Below, in pieces: positions 1 through 8,351 of a stretch of DNA of 64,000 nt. The notes beneath the pieces are model-generated. The model had not been told where the DNA came from, searched no databases, and saw only the letters and a program-made list of their open reading frames with translations. The DNA lies in assembly GCF_040702995.1 (NCBI RefSeq), contig NZ_CP159992.1, positions 831,501-895,500 on the forward strand. The letters run 5' to 3'. The DNA is from Paenibacillus sp. AN1007. Its GTDB lineage: Bacteria > Bacillota > Bacilli > Paenibacillales > Paenibacillaceae. Numbering within the stretch: position 1 is the first letter of the stretch; the number at the start of each line of letters is the position of its first letter. The translations under genes were made by a program, and so were the position numbers.

Positions 1-2151
1 GCTGTTCGCATCCGTGAATTTAAATTGATGATTCAATCGCTGCATCGGCAGGGTATTCGCGTTGTCCTCGATGTCGTCTACAATCATACGTACAGCGTTG
101 AAAAGGGTCCTTTTGATCGTATCGTGCCTGGTTATTTCTATCGATCTTATGAAGATGGTACACGCAGCAACGGTTCGGGAGTTGGCAATGAACTCGCAAC
201 CGAACGTCCGATGGTACGAAAATATATTTTAGATTCACTGCGCTTCTGGGCTGCAGAATATCATATTGACGGGTTCAGGTTTGATCTGATGGCACTGATT
301 GATCAGGATACGATGAGTGAGCTCACCCGTGAATTAAAAGAACAGTTCGATCCTGCATTTCTTATCTATGGAGAACCATGGATGGGCGGAGATTCACCGC
401 TAATGCGTCCAACACTAAAGGGAACACAGAAGGGGCAGGGCTTTGCTGTATTTAATGACCACTTTCGCAGTGCGATCAAAGGGGATAGCGACGGCAGCGG
501 CAGAGGATTTATCACGGGTGCGGGAGGTCTGGAGTACGAGATCTTAAAAGGTGCTGCGGGAGCGATCGATGATTTCGCCACTTCTCCGGCGGAAACCGTC
601 AATTATGTAACTGCTCATGATAATCTGAATCTGTGGGACAAAATTGCAACCTCCCTCAATCTTCGTCATGATCTGGGCTTTCCCGTATGGAAAGACGGAC
701 AGCCCGTGGGGGGCGGCAGTGCCGAGTCAGCGGTCAAGGCAGCCGATCCTTATCGGTATGTGGATGAAACGAATGTAATGGATCATGAGATGGTTCGCCG
801 CTCGCTGCTTGCATCAGGCATCCTGCTGACGTCCCAAGGTATACCGTTTCTGCATGCCGGGGATGAGATGTTAAGGTCCAAGGTTGGAGATCATAACAGT
901 TATCGAAGTGGTGATGCCGTGAATATGATTTCTTGGGCGAACAAGGAACGCTTTAGACCCGTATTCGACTATTATCGCGGGCTGATCCAGCTAAGGCGTG
1001 CACATCCAGCGTTCCGTATGATGGAGGCAGGGCAGGTTCGCAGTCATCTTCGCTGCCTGCGGATGGACGGAAACGTTATTGTTTACGTGCTCGAGCATGG
1101 AGCGAATGAAGATGCGTGGAACCGGATCGTCGTGATTTATAATGGCTCGGACGAATCTCAGTCCATACATCTGGAGGCGGGGGAATGGAAGATTGTCGTG
1201 AATCATCATAAAGCTGGAACGGACGTCATTGAAACCGTCACAGGCGAAGTTCAGGTGGAACGGTGGTCGCTCATGGTTCTATACGATATGGAGCGTGCTG
1301 TTGAAGCTGATCCTGCTGCGCTGGAAGTCAGTGCGCCGCGCCGGGTATTCGCTCCGCAGGAGACTTCAATCCTGCGGGCCATCGTGAGAGATCGTACTGG
1401 AAATATTCTGGAAGATATACCTGTCGTATGGAGTTCTTCCGATCCGGATATTGTAAGTATGGAAGAAAATGGTGCATTCCATACCCTGGCTCGAGGTGCG
1501 GCTTCCATCACTGCGCGCTGCGGTCCGATTATGACCTCCTGTACCATTCAGGTCGATGTTCGGTATGCTGACCGAATCGAAATTGTAGGGGAACCCGTAC
1601 TGTACACAACGCGAATTAGCCGTTTCCGCGCGCTGGTGTTGGATCAATACGGGCAGCCCCTTACAGATGCAGATATTCGCTGGAGCTCCTCTCACACGGA
1701 TGTGGCAGCTGTAAGTCACACGGGAATGGTTAGGGCGCTGACTTCAGGCAGCTCAGTAATCATCGCAGAAGCTGGATCAGTACGGGCAGCCTATGCCGTC
1801 ACCGTCCACAGACATATGTCACGAACGGTAACGATTCGATACGAGCGGTCGGATCACTGCTATGATGGCTGGGATGTTTGGGTGTGGGGAACAGGTATGG
1901 AGGATGGTGCCGTTCGATTAGAGCGTGCTGGCAGTGCTGCAGAAGCCCGGTTTCGCGTGGCTCCGGGTCTGCATCATCTCGGCTTTATCATTAGGCTTAA
2001 CGAGTGGGAGGCCAAAGATACTTGCGGAGACCGTTATGTGGATATTGCACCTGAGGATGAGGACGTGCAAATTATCGTGAAAAGCGGATCAGAAGAGATG
2101 CAGATTGTGCGCGAAAATGATCGTGAAGCTGATGACCGGAATAGTGCTTGA
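1..2151 (+). CDS. Type I pullulanase, 3' part, with two Ig-like domains and a C-terminal CBM41-like domain
   Basis: The reading frame is open from base 1, so the true start lies outside the window. It is a GH13 debranching enzyme that would cleave alpha-1,6 links in pullulan and branched starch. Visible GH13 signatures are YNHT near residue 29, GFRFD near 91 (nucleophile Asp), YGEPW near 124 (acid/base Glu) and TAHDN near 206 (third carboxylate); YGEPW is the form typical of type I pullulanases. After the barrel come two Big_2-type Ig-like repeats (about residues 438-520 and 521-603, each with WSSS.. and a repeated S.T..A.AG pattern). A final domain of about 95 residues with a YDGWDVWVWG core resembles CBM41 starch-binding modules. 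CBM41 is usually N-terminal in pullulanases, so its C-terminal position is notable. Any signal peptide would be upstream. Confidence 0.9.
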   Translation, partial: AVRIREFKLMIQSLHRQGIRVVLDVVYNHTYSVEKGPFDRIVPGYFYRSYEDGTRSNGSGVGNELATERPMVRKYILDSLRFWAAEYHIDGFRFDLMALIDQDTMSELTRELKEQFDPAFLIYGEPWMGGDSPLMRPTLKGTQKGQGFAVFNDHFRSAIKGDSDGSGRGFITGAGGLEYEILKGAAGAIDDFATSPAETVNYVTAHDNLNLWDKIATSLNLRHDLGFPVWKDGQPVGGGSAESAVKAADPYRYVDETNVMDHEMVRRSLLASGILLTSQGIPFLHAGDEMLRSKVGDHNSYRSGDAVNMISWANKERFRPVFDYYRGLIQLRRAHPAFRMMEAGQVRSHLRCLRMDGNVIVYVLEHGANEDAWNRIVVIYNGSDESQSIHLEAGEWKIVVNHHKAGTDVIETVTGEVQVERWSLMVLYDMERAVEADPAALEVSAPRRVFAPQETSILRAIVRDRTGNILEDIPVVWSSSDPDIVSMEENGAFHTLARGAASITARCGPIMTSCTIQVDVRYADRIEIVGEPVLYTTRISRFRALVLDQYGQPLTDADIRWSSSHTDVAAVSHTGMVRALTSGSSVIIAEAGSVRAAYAVTVHRHMSRTVTIRYERSDHCYDGWDVWVWGTGMEDGAVRLERAGSAAEARFRVAPGLHHLGFIIRLNEWEAKDTCGDRYVDIAPEDEDVQIIVKSGSEEMQIVRENDREADDRNSA

Positions 2152-2202
2152 TTTTTAATCTTTGCTTACGCTCATTGAACTTAATTTAACAGAACGAATT
2201 GC

Positions 2203-2233
2203 ACAGCCGGAACGAAATTCGGCTGTTTTTTTA
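2203..2233 (+). terminator. Intrinsic terminator after the pullulanase gene
   Basis: A 7-bp stem ACAGCCG/CGGCTGT with a 10-base loop is followed by a run of seven T. It lies about 50 bases after the pullulanase stop. Confidence 0.8.
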
Positions 2234-2287
2234 TGTGCATAAAAAAGCATATGTTAGTAAAAAAAGGTTATAAAAATAAGGATTGAT

Positions 2288-2314
2288 GTTTTAGAAGCTG
2301 GATCATTGGGGTAA
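2288..2314 (+). promoter_or_regulatory. SigB-like promoter match upstream of ctc
   Basis: GTTTTA (2288-2293), 15 bases, then GGGTAA (2309-2314) resembles the Bacillus general-stress consensus GTTTAA-N12-15-GGGTAT. The spacing is at the long end and both boxes carry a mismatch. In B. subtilis ctc is a SigB gene, which is why the match is worth recording, but many Paenibacillus lack SigB. A second small hairpin, AGACC-TTTTTT-GGTCT (2350-2365), lies in the leader. Confidence 0.25.
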
Positions 2315-2432
2315 ATATAGATATGGCCCAACATATGGCCTCAGAAAAAAGACCTTTTTTGGTCTACGAGAGAAGCCGCAGAGCTTGCCAACAAAATCAA
2401 AGTAGGGATCCCTTGAAGGAGGATGTTCAATC

Positions 2433-3065
2433 ATGAAATCCAACGGAAAAATGGCTCAACTTACAGCAGCACCAAGAACAGAAAAGAAAGGCGCGGCTTT
2501 GCGCCTGTTAAGACAAGGTGGACGAGTACCCGCCGTTGTATACGGACCGGGACAAGAAGGTGCCGCCATACATGTGGATGAAAAAGAAATGCTAAAAATG
2601 GCTCGTACAGGCCGCTCGGAGATGTTTAACCTCAACGTGGAGGGTGGCAAAACGATCCCTGTACTGATCAAGGATCAGCAGGAGCGTAACGGGCGTCTGC
2701 TGCACGTTGACTTTTTGCAAATTTCCAAAAACAAACCGATCAGCGTCAGCGTAGCGATTGATTTTCAGGGTACGGCCGCAGGTTCCAAAGCAGGCGGTGT
2801 ATTCCAGACCCAGGAAACGCAGCTTGAGGTTGAAGGGCTGCCTGCAGACCTGCCAACTTCAATCGAAGTGGATGTCAGCGGTCTGGAAATCGGTGATCGC
2901 TTGACGGCAGGCGACATTAAATTGGATAAAGGTTTAACGCTTGTTACGTCACCGGAATCCATCGTTGCTTCGGTTATGCCGCCGCAGGCTGTTGAAGAGG
3001 AGCCAACCGCTTCTGCTGATGAGGCAGCACCAGAATCGGAAGATGAGCAATCCAAAGAAGAATAG
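2433..3065 (+). CDS. ctc: 50S ribosomal protein L25 / general stress protein Ctc
   Basis: 210 residues, the length of the long CTC form of L25, which binds 5S rRNA in the large ribosomal subunit. The N-terminal L25 part (about 1-95) has R..G.VPAVVYGPG and LHVDFLQI motifs. The C-terminal TL5/CTC beta domain (about 96-185) has the typical EVEGLPADLP..IEVDVSGLEIGD stretch. An acidic Glu/Ser tail closes the protein. The ATG is set by AAGGAGGA nine bases upstream. It is a single-gene unit between the pullulanase terminator and its own terminator at 3108. Family identity is clear; stress regulation is only inferred. Confidence 0.95.
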   Translation: MKSNGKMAQLTAAPRTEKKGAALRLLRQGGRVPAVVYGPGQEGAAIHVDEKEMLKMARTGRSEMFNLNVEGGKTIPVLIKDQQERNGRLLHVDFLQISKNKPISVSVAIDFQGTAAGSKAGGVFQTQETQLEVEGLPADLPTSIEVDVSGLEIGDRLTAGDIKLDKGLTLVTSPESIVASVMPPQAVEEEPTASADEAAPESEDEQSKEE

Positions 3066-3107
3066 ACGACGCTGGAATCCAGGAAGATTCCTCGTAGAGC
3101 TTGTCCT

Positions 3108-3140
3108 AGCCCAGTCCACTCCTTGTGGGCTGGGCTTTTT
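3108..3140 (+). terminator. Intrinsic terminator after ctc
   Basis: A 12-bp stem AGCCCAGTCCAC/GTGGGCTGGGCT with one G-T pair and a 5-base loop is followed by TTTTT. Confidence 0.85.
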
Positions 3141-3212
3141 CATTTGCGTTGGATTCTAGATCCCATTTGTGGTACAACGGGAAGATAGATGAAAAAGAAA
3201 GCAGGTTGCTGT

Positions 3213-3731
3213 ATGTTTGATCCCACCATATACGATAATCTAAAAGTAGCCATTGAGAATGTTCTGTATGACCTGGATAATCTGGATGAGTGCATTCAGA
3301 TCACCGGGCGAAGAGATCAACTGGAGATGGCAAGCATGTCCAGAGAGTTTGGTTTGCAATTCTGTCTCAGAGAACAAGCAGGCGTTACTGCTGAAGTGAT
3401 CCTGAAAAGTTCATTGGAGACTATTGCAGCAGAGATTTTAGAAACACCCGGAGGGCCAGCGGGCTGTGAACTTGAACTCCGTTTTGCATTCACAACCAAA
3501 GAACCGGAAGCATGCTGTCATGATATTCAAGAGGTGATGCAGGAAAATTGGCCTGATCAGCTTATACTGCAGCATATTCATTATATTTTTGGAGAATCGC
3601 CGATGTCATTTCACGTTTCCGCCAATATTTATTTCGGCAGGCATGTGAACGAGGAACAAATGCATGATATTCCAGTGTTATGTGACCGAATGATTCATGT
3701 CCTGAACAAGTTGAAAGAAATACACGGATAG
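3213..3731 (+). CDS. Conserved hypothetical protein, acidic, about 172 aa
   Basis: I do not recognise a named family. The protein is acidic and soluble-looking, with no signal peptide or membrane segment, and carries several Cys residues (CREQ, AGCELELRF, ACCHD) without a clear metal motif. The start at 3213 (MFDPTIYDNLKV) is preferred because GCAGG lies seven bases upstream; an in-frame ATG at 3189 would add MKKKAGCC and has a poorly spaced GGAAG. The gene stands alone between the ctc terminator and an imperfect terminator at 3758. Confidence 0.7.
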   Translation: MFDPTIYDNLKVAIENVLYDLDNLDECIQITGRRDQLEMASMSREFGLQFCLREQAGVTAEVILKSSLETIAAEILETPGGPAGCELELRFAFTTKEPEACCHDIQEVMQENWPDQLILQHIHYIFGESPMSFHVSANIYFGRHVNEEQMHDIPVLCDRMIHVLNKLKEIHG

Positions 3732-3757
3732 ATCTGAGAAGCAAATAGAATTTTTCG

Positions 3758-3791
3758 AAGCCTTGTCTCGTTTGGAGATCAGGGCTTTTTT
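3758..3791 (+). terminator. Imperfect intrinsic terminator
   Basis: The arms AAGCCTTGTCTC and GAGATCAGGGCTT pair with a bulge and a mismatch and are followed by a T run. The 228 bases from here to the next start hold an AT-rich probable promoter region and the partial palindrome AAGGAA-CTAGTT-TTCCTT near 3972. Confidence 0.55.
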
Positions 3792-4019
3792 GTATTTATT
3801 TTAGATTTTTGTATAGGCTTTCAGGCTTAGTAAAATCGGATTATGGGTTATTAATTTACGCAAGCAAGTAAGAGAATGTATATTTAAAGAGGGGAAAAGT
3901 GCAATTGTACTATAAATAAAAGGTGAATTTGCGAAAAAAATACTTGGGACTAAAGATTTATATATGAACTAAAGGAACTAGTTTTCCTTGCCGATAAAAT
4001 ATCGAAGGGGAGAAACTAC

Positions 4020-4997
4020 ATGACAGAGAAATTAATTCGTCTGCTGCGTATACTTCAGGCTATACAAGCTAATCCCGGAATCTCTGCCAAGGAATTGGCA
4101 CTGAAATGCGGTACAACTGTGCGCACAATATATCGTGATCTCCGAATTTTGGACAGGGTAGCCCCCATAATGAACGAAGGATACGGAAAGGGTTATCGCT
4201 TTATTGGCGATTTTGCCATGTATCCACTGGACTTTACCGAACAGGAAGCCATGCTCTTCTGCATGATTCCAGCCTTGGTCGATACATCTCAATTACCGGC
4301 TGAATTTGATTCTGCTTTTGATAAGGTAATATCGACTCATACCAAACTAAAAACAAGGAACCGTGAAATTGTGGAAAATATTGCAGGCATTATTCGAATG
4401 GGGATACCTGCTTACCGTGAAGAAGGAAAAGACCCCAACTTGTTAATTCCCATTATCGAAGCGATTTTAGACGGGCATACAATACAGGCTCAATATCATA
4501 CGCTCACGGATAACGAAATTACGGTTCGGCATATTGACCCATATTATCTTATACCGCGCGACCAGCGTTTTTATCTGATAGGGTATTGTCATCTGCAGCA
4601 GAAAGTTCAAATGTTTCGTATAAGCCGTTTTCTCGATGTAGTAAGAACCAATGCTGTATTTGACATGGGCGACTTCAACATAACCCAGTATATGAAGAAC
4701 ACCTGGTCCGTTGACCGTGGTGACGAACTTATACATTTTAAGGTGAGATTCTCTGAAAAGGTTGCCCCCTACATAAAAGAAGAAGAGCTGTTTGTTCGCC
4801 CGCGAATGACAGATCTTGTGGATGGCGGATTGTTATTCGAAGTAACGCTGAACAGCAGTCGTGAATTTTTACAATGGTTATATCAGTTTGGCCCGGAAGC
4901 CGAGGTGCTTGAACCTCGTGAGTATAGGAAAGAAATTCGTAAACAACTTTTGGCATGGCTGGACCACTATGGAGATGAAGAGGCCCTGCAGCTGTAG
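4020..4997 (+). CDS. DeoR/YafY-type transcriptional regulator with WYL domain
   Basis: 325 residues. The N-terminal winged helix (about 1-60) has the LLRILQAIQANPGISAKELA and TVRTIYRDLRIL pattern of HTH_11/DeoR proteins. The middle and C-terminal parts form a WYL domain (about 140-315) with the YYLIPRDQRFYLIGYC and MFRISRFLDV signatures; WYL domains are thought to bind nucleotide or nucleic-acid ligands. GAAGGGGAG precedes the ATG. The next gene, a HIRAN-domain protein, starts 35 bases later and is probably co-transcribed. The target is unknown. Confidence 0.85.
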   Translation: MTEKLIRLLRILQAIQANPGISAKELALKCGTTVRTIYRDLRILDRVAPIMNEGYGKGYRFIGDFAMYPLDFTEQEAMLFCMIPALVDTSQLPAEFDSAFDKVISTHTKLKTRNREIVENIAGIIRMGIPAYREEGKDPNLLIPIIEAILDGHTIQAQYHTLTDNEITVRHIDPYYLIPRDQRFYLIGYCHLQQKVQMFRISRFLDVVRTNAVFDMGDFNITQYMKNTWSVDRGDELIHFKVRFSEKVAPYIKEEELFVRPRMTDLVDGGLLFEVTLNSSREFLQWLYQFGPEAEVLEPREYRKEIRKQLLAWLDHYGDEEALQL

Positions 4998-5031
4998 ACC
5001 AAGGAATATAGTTATAAAAAGGAGCATGTAT

Positions 5032-5385
5032 ATGAGTATCAAAATTTTTGCCGCCATGATGGGCATGGATAATTATCAAGGAGCACAGGCTCTGCATGTG
5101 GGGGATACGATTTATCTTGTAAAGGACCCGGACAATCGCCTGGATCACCAAGCCATTAAAGTCGTTATCCCACCGATTGGTGAGGTAGGTTATATCATAA
5201 ATCACGCTGCAGAGGTACCTCACGGCTGCTGGACTGGATCTGGATTCTATGATGCTTTCTACCAACAGACCTGTGCAAAAGTGAGATTTATGATGAAGGA
5301 AATGGTCATTATTGAATTAATTGAAATTACACGTGTACCGATATCTCAGAAGGACTCGATCATTGCAGATTGGCAGTATCGTTAG
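5032..5385 (+). CDS. Stand-alone HIRAN-domain-like protein
   Basis: 117 residues with the HIRAN pattern: hydrophobic start, then LVKDPDNRLDHQAIKVVI followed by GEVGYIINHAAEV. HIRAN domains bind DNA ends in Rad5/HLTF-type helicases and also occur alone in bacteria. There is no helicase part here. AAGGAG lies about nine bases before the ATG, which is why this start is preferred over in-frame codons upstream inside the WYL gene. The small gap to the WYL regulator suggests a two-gene operon. A role in DNA damage is family-based inference only. Confidence 0.7.
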   Translation: MSIKIFAAMMGMDNYQGAQALHVGDTIYLVKDPDNRLDHQAIKVVIPPIGEVGYIINHAAEVPHGCWTGSGFYDAFYQQTCAKVRFMMKEMVIIELIEITRVPISQKDSIIADWQYR

Positions 5386-5403
5386 AAAACTTGAACAGGA
5401 AAT

Positions 5404-5427
5404 AAGGCTCATGAGCGAATGAGCCTT
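5404..5427. terminator. Possible bidirectional hairpin between convergent genes
   Basis: A perfect 9-bp stem AAGGCTCAT/ATGAGCCTT with a 6-base loop overlaps the stop of the minus-strand glycosyltransferase. Neither side has a good T tract, so termination would be weak. Confidence 0.35.
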
Positions 5428-6512
5428 GTGTACACAGCTTCCAAGTGTAAGGCAGTCCTTGCCCAACCGAAGTTTGAAAATGCTGTTTCACGGCCGCTTT
5501 TCCCCATGGACTGCACAAGATCGGGACTGACAGCCAAATGGCGTAAAAAGGAAGCAAACTGCTGCGGCTTTTTGTAACCAGAGATCAGGTATCCGTTTAT
5601 TCCTGAATGAATAATTTCACGTATACCGCCATTATCCGAAGCGATGACAGGTATTCCGGAAGCCATAGCCTCCACATTGACCAGGCCAAAGGCCTCGTGA
5701 TTTTGCGAAGGGCATACCAGGCAGTCAACGCTTCGATAGAGCTGGTCGATCTGCTCATGATTCATCTGACCCAGAAAGACAGCATGCACGTCATGTTTCT
5801 GCGCAAGGTTACGAAGGGAACGTACATATTTCGGAGGTCCTTTGCCCGCAATAACCAGTTGTAAAGGGATTTGCTTCTGCGCTGAAGCAGCTGCGCGTAT
5901 AAGAATATCTACCCCTTTGCCAGGGATCACTCGCCCGACATACAGGACAGCGAAATGTTCGGTAATACCGAATTTCTCACGCAGGTGCTGACGCTCTCCG
6001 CTGCTGGCCGCTGGCCGGAATCGATCAAGGTCTGTGCCAAGTGGGATCACGTTCAATCGTTTCTTTACAGCAGGGAAACGGCGGCTGAGTCTGCGTTTTA
6101 ACGATTGGCTGTTCACTGCAATACAGTCGGCTTTTTTTAGTGAATTCATTTTTCCCGGTCCAGGTTGTGCGAAGGTGAGTGAGTGGAGATATAGGATAAC
6201 AGGGGTTTGGGGAAAGGCCTGTTTGATCGCCGCCATGCTGTAAGGTCTGTTGTCTACTTGAATGACATCACAATCAAGTGCACGGAGCAAACGAATGGCT
6301 GAACGGGTATACCCCGCAGCGTTAGAAGCAGGGATTCGCCGAATCGTTATATCATCGATCTGTTCAAGCGCCGGGAGTCCTTTGACACTACGGCAAATAA
6401 TGGTTACCTGATGGCGGAGGGCAAGCTCGCGTGCGATCCCCAATATACAGATTTCCACTGAACCATTGCCCGGCAGAGGCAATTTCTCCGGTGCAACCAT
6501 AACAATATCCAT
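5409..6512 (-). CDS. Glycosyltransferase family 4, CotSA-like
   Basis: 367 residues of GT-B fold. The N-terminus MDIVMVAPEKLPLPGNGSVE matches the start of CotSA-type spore-coat glycosyltransferases, although a family-typical GG of the nucleotide-binding loop reads GNGS here. The C-terminal half has YVGRVIPGKGVDILI, the CPS..EAFGLVNVEAMASGIPVIAS donor-binding stretch and the conserved E-X7-E arrangement. The start at 6512 has AAGGAG at ideal spacing; an upstream in-frame ATG at 6560 has none. No signal peptide, so cytoplasmic. A spore-coat role is inferred by similarity; the sugar acceptor is unknown. Confidence 0.85.
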   Translation of the reverse strand: MDIVMVAPEKLPLPGNGSVEICILGIARELALRHQVTIICRSVKGLPALEQIDDITIRRIPASNAAGYTRSAIRLLRALDCDVIQVDNRPYSMAAIKQAFPQTPVILYLHSLTFAQPGPGKMNSLKKADCIAVNSQSLKRRLSRRFPAVKKRLNVIPLGTDLDRFRPAASSGERQHLREKFGITEHFAVLYVGRVIPGKGVDILIRAAASAQKQIPLQLVIAGKGPPKYVRSLRNLAQKHDVHAVFLGQMNHEQIDQLYRSVDCLVCPSQNHEAFGLVNVEAMASGIPVIASDNGGIREIIHSGINGYLISGYKKPQQFASFLRHLAVSPDLVQSMGKSGRETAFSNFGWARTALHLEAVYTRLIRS

Positions 6513-6724
6513 GAATCCGCTCCTTCTTGTCCGACATCGGTAATACCTCTTGTCATTCATTGTATGTATGAGTAATGCGTTTGGCTCCTGTGAGACATAT
6601 GAATCAAGTTAATGCATGAAAGTGGAATATTCTACTGCCGTACTGAGTGCGGATGAAGACGGCTTTTGTGATATACTGTGAAGGACACAACTTACGTTAT
6701 TGCATAGAAGCAGGAGGAAAGAGG

Positions 6725-7039
6725 ATGTTACGTTCAATGCTGGGGCGTTTCCGGCTGATGTTATGGTTACAGGGAGTTTCATATGTATTGCTGGTGTTCG
6801 CTGCGTTTCCCCTCCGGGATGCGGGAATTATGCCTCAAGCGGTCACTTGGTTCGGTAACTTGTATGGTTTTCTGTTCCTGATGTACCTCTTGTTTATGGT
6901 ATCTTTATATACGGTCCAGAAGTGGCGTTTGCGCCGTCCCATCGCGCTGTTTTTCATTTCTTTTGTACCGCTGGGAAATATGATTTATGATTTTTTTGTT
7001 TTTCGAAAATTGTATCGTGACGCCGGAAATAAAGCTTGA
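6725..7039 (+). CDS. DUF3817-type small membrane protein
   Basis: 104 residues with three hydrophobic segments. The order GRFRLMLWLQGVSYVLLVFAAFP, then GNLYGFLFLMYLLFMVSL, then ALFFISFVPLGNMIYDFFVFRKL matches the DUF3817 pattern of small integral membrane proteins. GGAGGAAAGAGG precedes the ATG. The gene lies just upstream of the riboswitch promoter, which overlaps its stop codon. No function is known for the family. Confidence 0.75.
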   Translation: MLRSMLGRFRLMLWLQGVSYVLLVFAAFPLRDAGIMPQAVTWFGNLYGFLFLMYLLFMVSLYTVQKWRLRRPIALFFISFVPLGNMIYDFFVFRKLYRDAGNKA

Positions 7040-7065
7040 CTTTATTTTGTGTTATGAAATATGAT
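7036..7065 (+). promoter_or_regulatory. SigA promoter for the riboswitch-terC transcript
   Basis: TTGACT (7036-7041), an 18-base spacer, then TATGAT (7060-7065). It begins on the stop codon of the preceding gene and would start transcription near 7072, about 40 bases before the aptamer. Confidence 0.65.
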
Positions 7066-7108
7066 GTTTACAAGTTATTAATCCGTTTCAACTAAAACTA
7101 CATATTCC

Positions 7109-7236
7109 TGTTAAAGGGGAGTAGCTTTTACAGTAAAGTCGTCAATTCGGGATCACATCCCCGGCTTTATTGGCAGCGATTGTTGTTAGCGAGACCTTTA
7201 CCAAGTCTATTGATGCTCGGTAAAGGTTTCTTTTTG
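7109..7236 (+). ncRNA. yybP-ykoY manganese riboswitch with its expression-platform terminator
   Basis: The conserved core is readable: TTAAAGGGGAGTAGC at 7111, GTAAAGTCGTCAA near 7133, the CCCCGG-rich arm near 7158, and the closing strand GCGAGACCTTTACC near 7189. P1 pairs TTAAAGG (from 7111) with CCTTTA near 7195. The 3' P1 strand ACCTTTACC (7194-7202) can instead pair perfectly with GGTAAAGGT (7219-7227), which is followed by TTCTTTTTG, forming a terminator. Aptamer folding on Mn2+ would hold P1 and block this terminator, an ON switch, as is known for the family. The downstream gene is a TerC protein, a usual partner. Confidence 0.9.
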
Positions 7237-7244
7237 TGGTTATA

Positions 7245-7283
7245 AAAGGACCTTACCAGTGATGGTAAAGGTCCTTTTTTTTG
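7245..7283 (+). terminator. Second terminator between the Mn riboswitch and terC
   Basis: AAAGGACCTTACCA (7245-7258) pairs with TGGTAAAGGTCCTTT (7263-7277) with a single bulge and a 4-base loop, followed by a T run. Its right arm contains the same GGTAAAGGT string used by the first terminator, so the 3' strand of riboswitch P1 could in principle pair with either. Confidence 0.8.
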
Positions 7284-7312
7284 TACATCATAAGTTTAAT
7301 AAGGAGGAGTCA

Positions 7313-8134
7313 ATGTTGGAACCAGCACTATTATTAGAATACGGGTGGGTACTCGTGGTCCTGGTGGTTCTTGAAGGATTACTGGCAGCAGATAATGCCT
7401 TGGTACTCGCGATTATGGTTAAACATCTGCCTGAGGAGAAGCGTAAAAAGGCCTTATTTTATGGTCTGATGGGTGCATTTATTTTCCGTCTGGGATCATT
7501 GTTCCTGATTTCATTCCTGGTGGATGTGTGGCAGGTTCAAGCAATCGGGGCACTGTATCTCCTGTACATTTCGATAAATCATATCGTCAAAAAGATCATG
7601 AGTGGCCGGAATAAAACAGACGAAGCAGTCGACGATGCACCTAAAAAAGCGAAGAAACAATCCGGTTTCTGGATGACGGTGTTCAAGGTAGAAGTAGCGG
7701 ATATTGCTTTTGCAGTAGACTCCATTTTGGCAGCCGTAGCTTTGGCGGTTGCTTTGCCACCGAGCGGCCTGCCGCCGATTGGCGGATTGGATGGCGGACA
7801 GTTTATCGTCATTTTCCTTGGCGGTTTCATCGGACTTGTCATCATGCGTTTTGCAGCTTCATTTTTCGTGAAGCTGCTTCATTCCCGCCCCGGCCTTGAA
7901 GTTGCTGCTTTTGTGATTGTAGGTTGGGTAGGAGTGAAGCTGTCAGTCATTACACTGGCACACCCTTCCCTGGGTGTTCTGGATGAGCATTTCCCTGAAA
8001 ATAAAATATGGAAAATCGGTTTCTATATCATATTAATCACGATTGCTGTATGTGGATGGTTTCTATCCTCCAAAGTACCTGCCAAGGAAGACGAAAACCC
8101 TGTGAAGGAACTAGAGAAACAGGCAGATTTGTAA
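7313..8134 (+). CDS. TerC-family membrane protein, probable Mn2+ exporter (YkoY/Alx-like)
   Basis: 273 residues with about seven hydrophobic segments, the usual TerC topology. Key acidic membrane motifs are LEGLLAADNALVLAIMV near residues 17-34 and VEVADIAFAVDSILAAVA near 126-143; such Asp residues are typical of TerC proteins. AAGGAGG is placed seven bases before the ATG at 7313; an upstream in-frame ATG at 7259 sits inside the terminator hairpin and is rejected. The manganese riboswitch upstream supports metal-dependent induction and a role in Mn2+ efflux or metallation of exported proteins. Confidence 0.9.
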   Translation: MLEPALLLEYGWVLVVLVVLEGLLAADNALVLAIMVKHLPEEKRKKALFYGLMGAFIFRLGSLFLISFLVDVWQVQAIGALYLLYISINHIVKKIMSGRNKTDEAVDDAPKKAKKQSGFWMTVFKVEVADIAFAVDSILAAVALAVALPPSGLPPIGGLDGGQFIVIFLGGFIGLVIMRFAASFFVKLLHSRPGLEVAAFVIVGWVGVKLSVITLAHPSLGVLDEHFPENKIWKIGFYIILITIAVCGWFLSSKVPAKEDENPVKELEKQADL

Positions 8135-8206
8135 AGACAACGAAGTTCTTTGGCGCTGTATGAACTGCTTAAAGGTACAGCGATGACTGTTGGATCAGAA
8201 CTGGAA

Positions 8207-8244
8207 AAAGAGGAGGCTGCCCAAGGGCGGCCTCCTCTTTTTTT
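8207..8244 (+). terminator. Intrinsic terminator after terC
   Basis: AAGAGGAGGCTGCCC pairs with GGGCGGCCTCCTCTT with one G-T pair and a 3-base loop, followed by a run of T. Confidence 0.9.
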
Positions 8245-8288
8245 AACTTCTTGGAAAGTATAGTGGTATTGAATTTCCAAGAAAAGGG

Positions 8289-8318
8289 TTGACATTTGAA
8301 AAGATGAGCCTTTAATAT
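8289..8318 (+). promoter_or_regulatory. Strong SigA promoter for a short transcript
   Basis: A perfect -35 TTGACA (8289-8294), an 18-base spacer, and -10 TAATAT (8313-8318). Transcription would start near 8325 and run into the small ORF at 8352 and the terminator ending at 8604. Confidence 0.65.
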
Positions 8319-8351
8319 ATACATATCAATGATGAAGGGAGGCCGAAAGAC

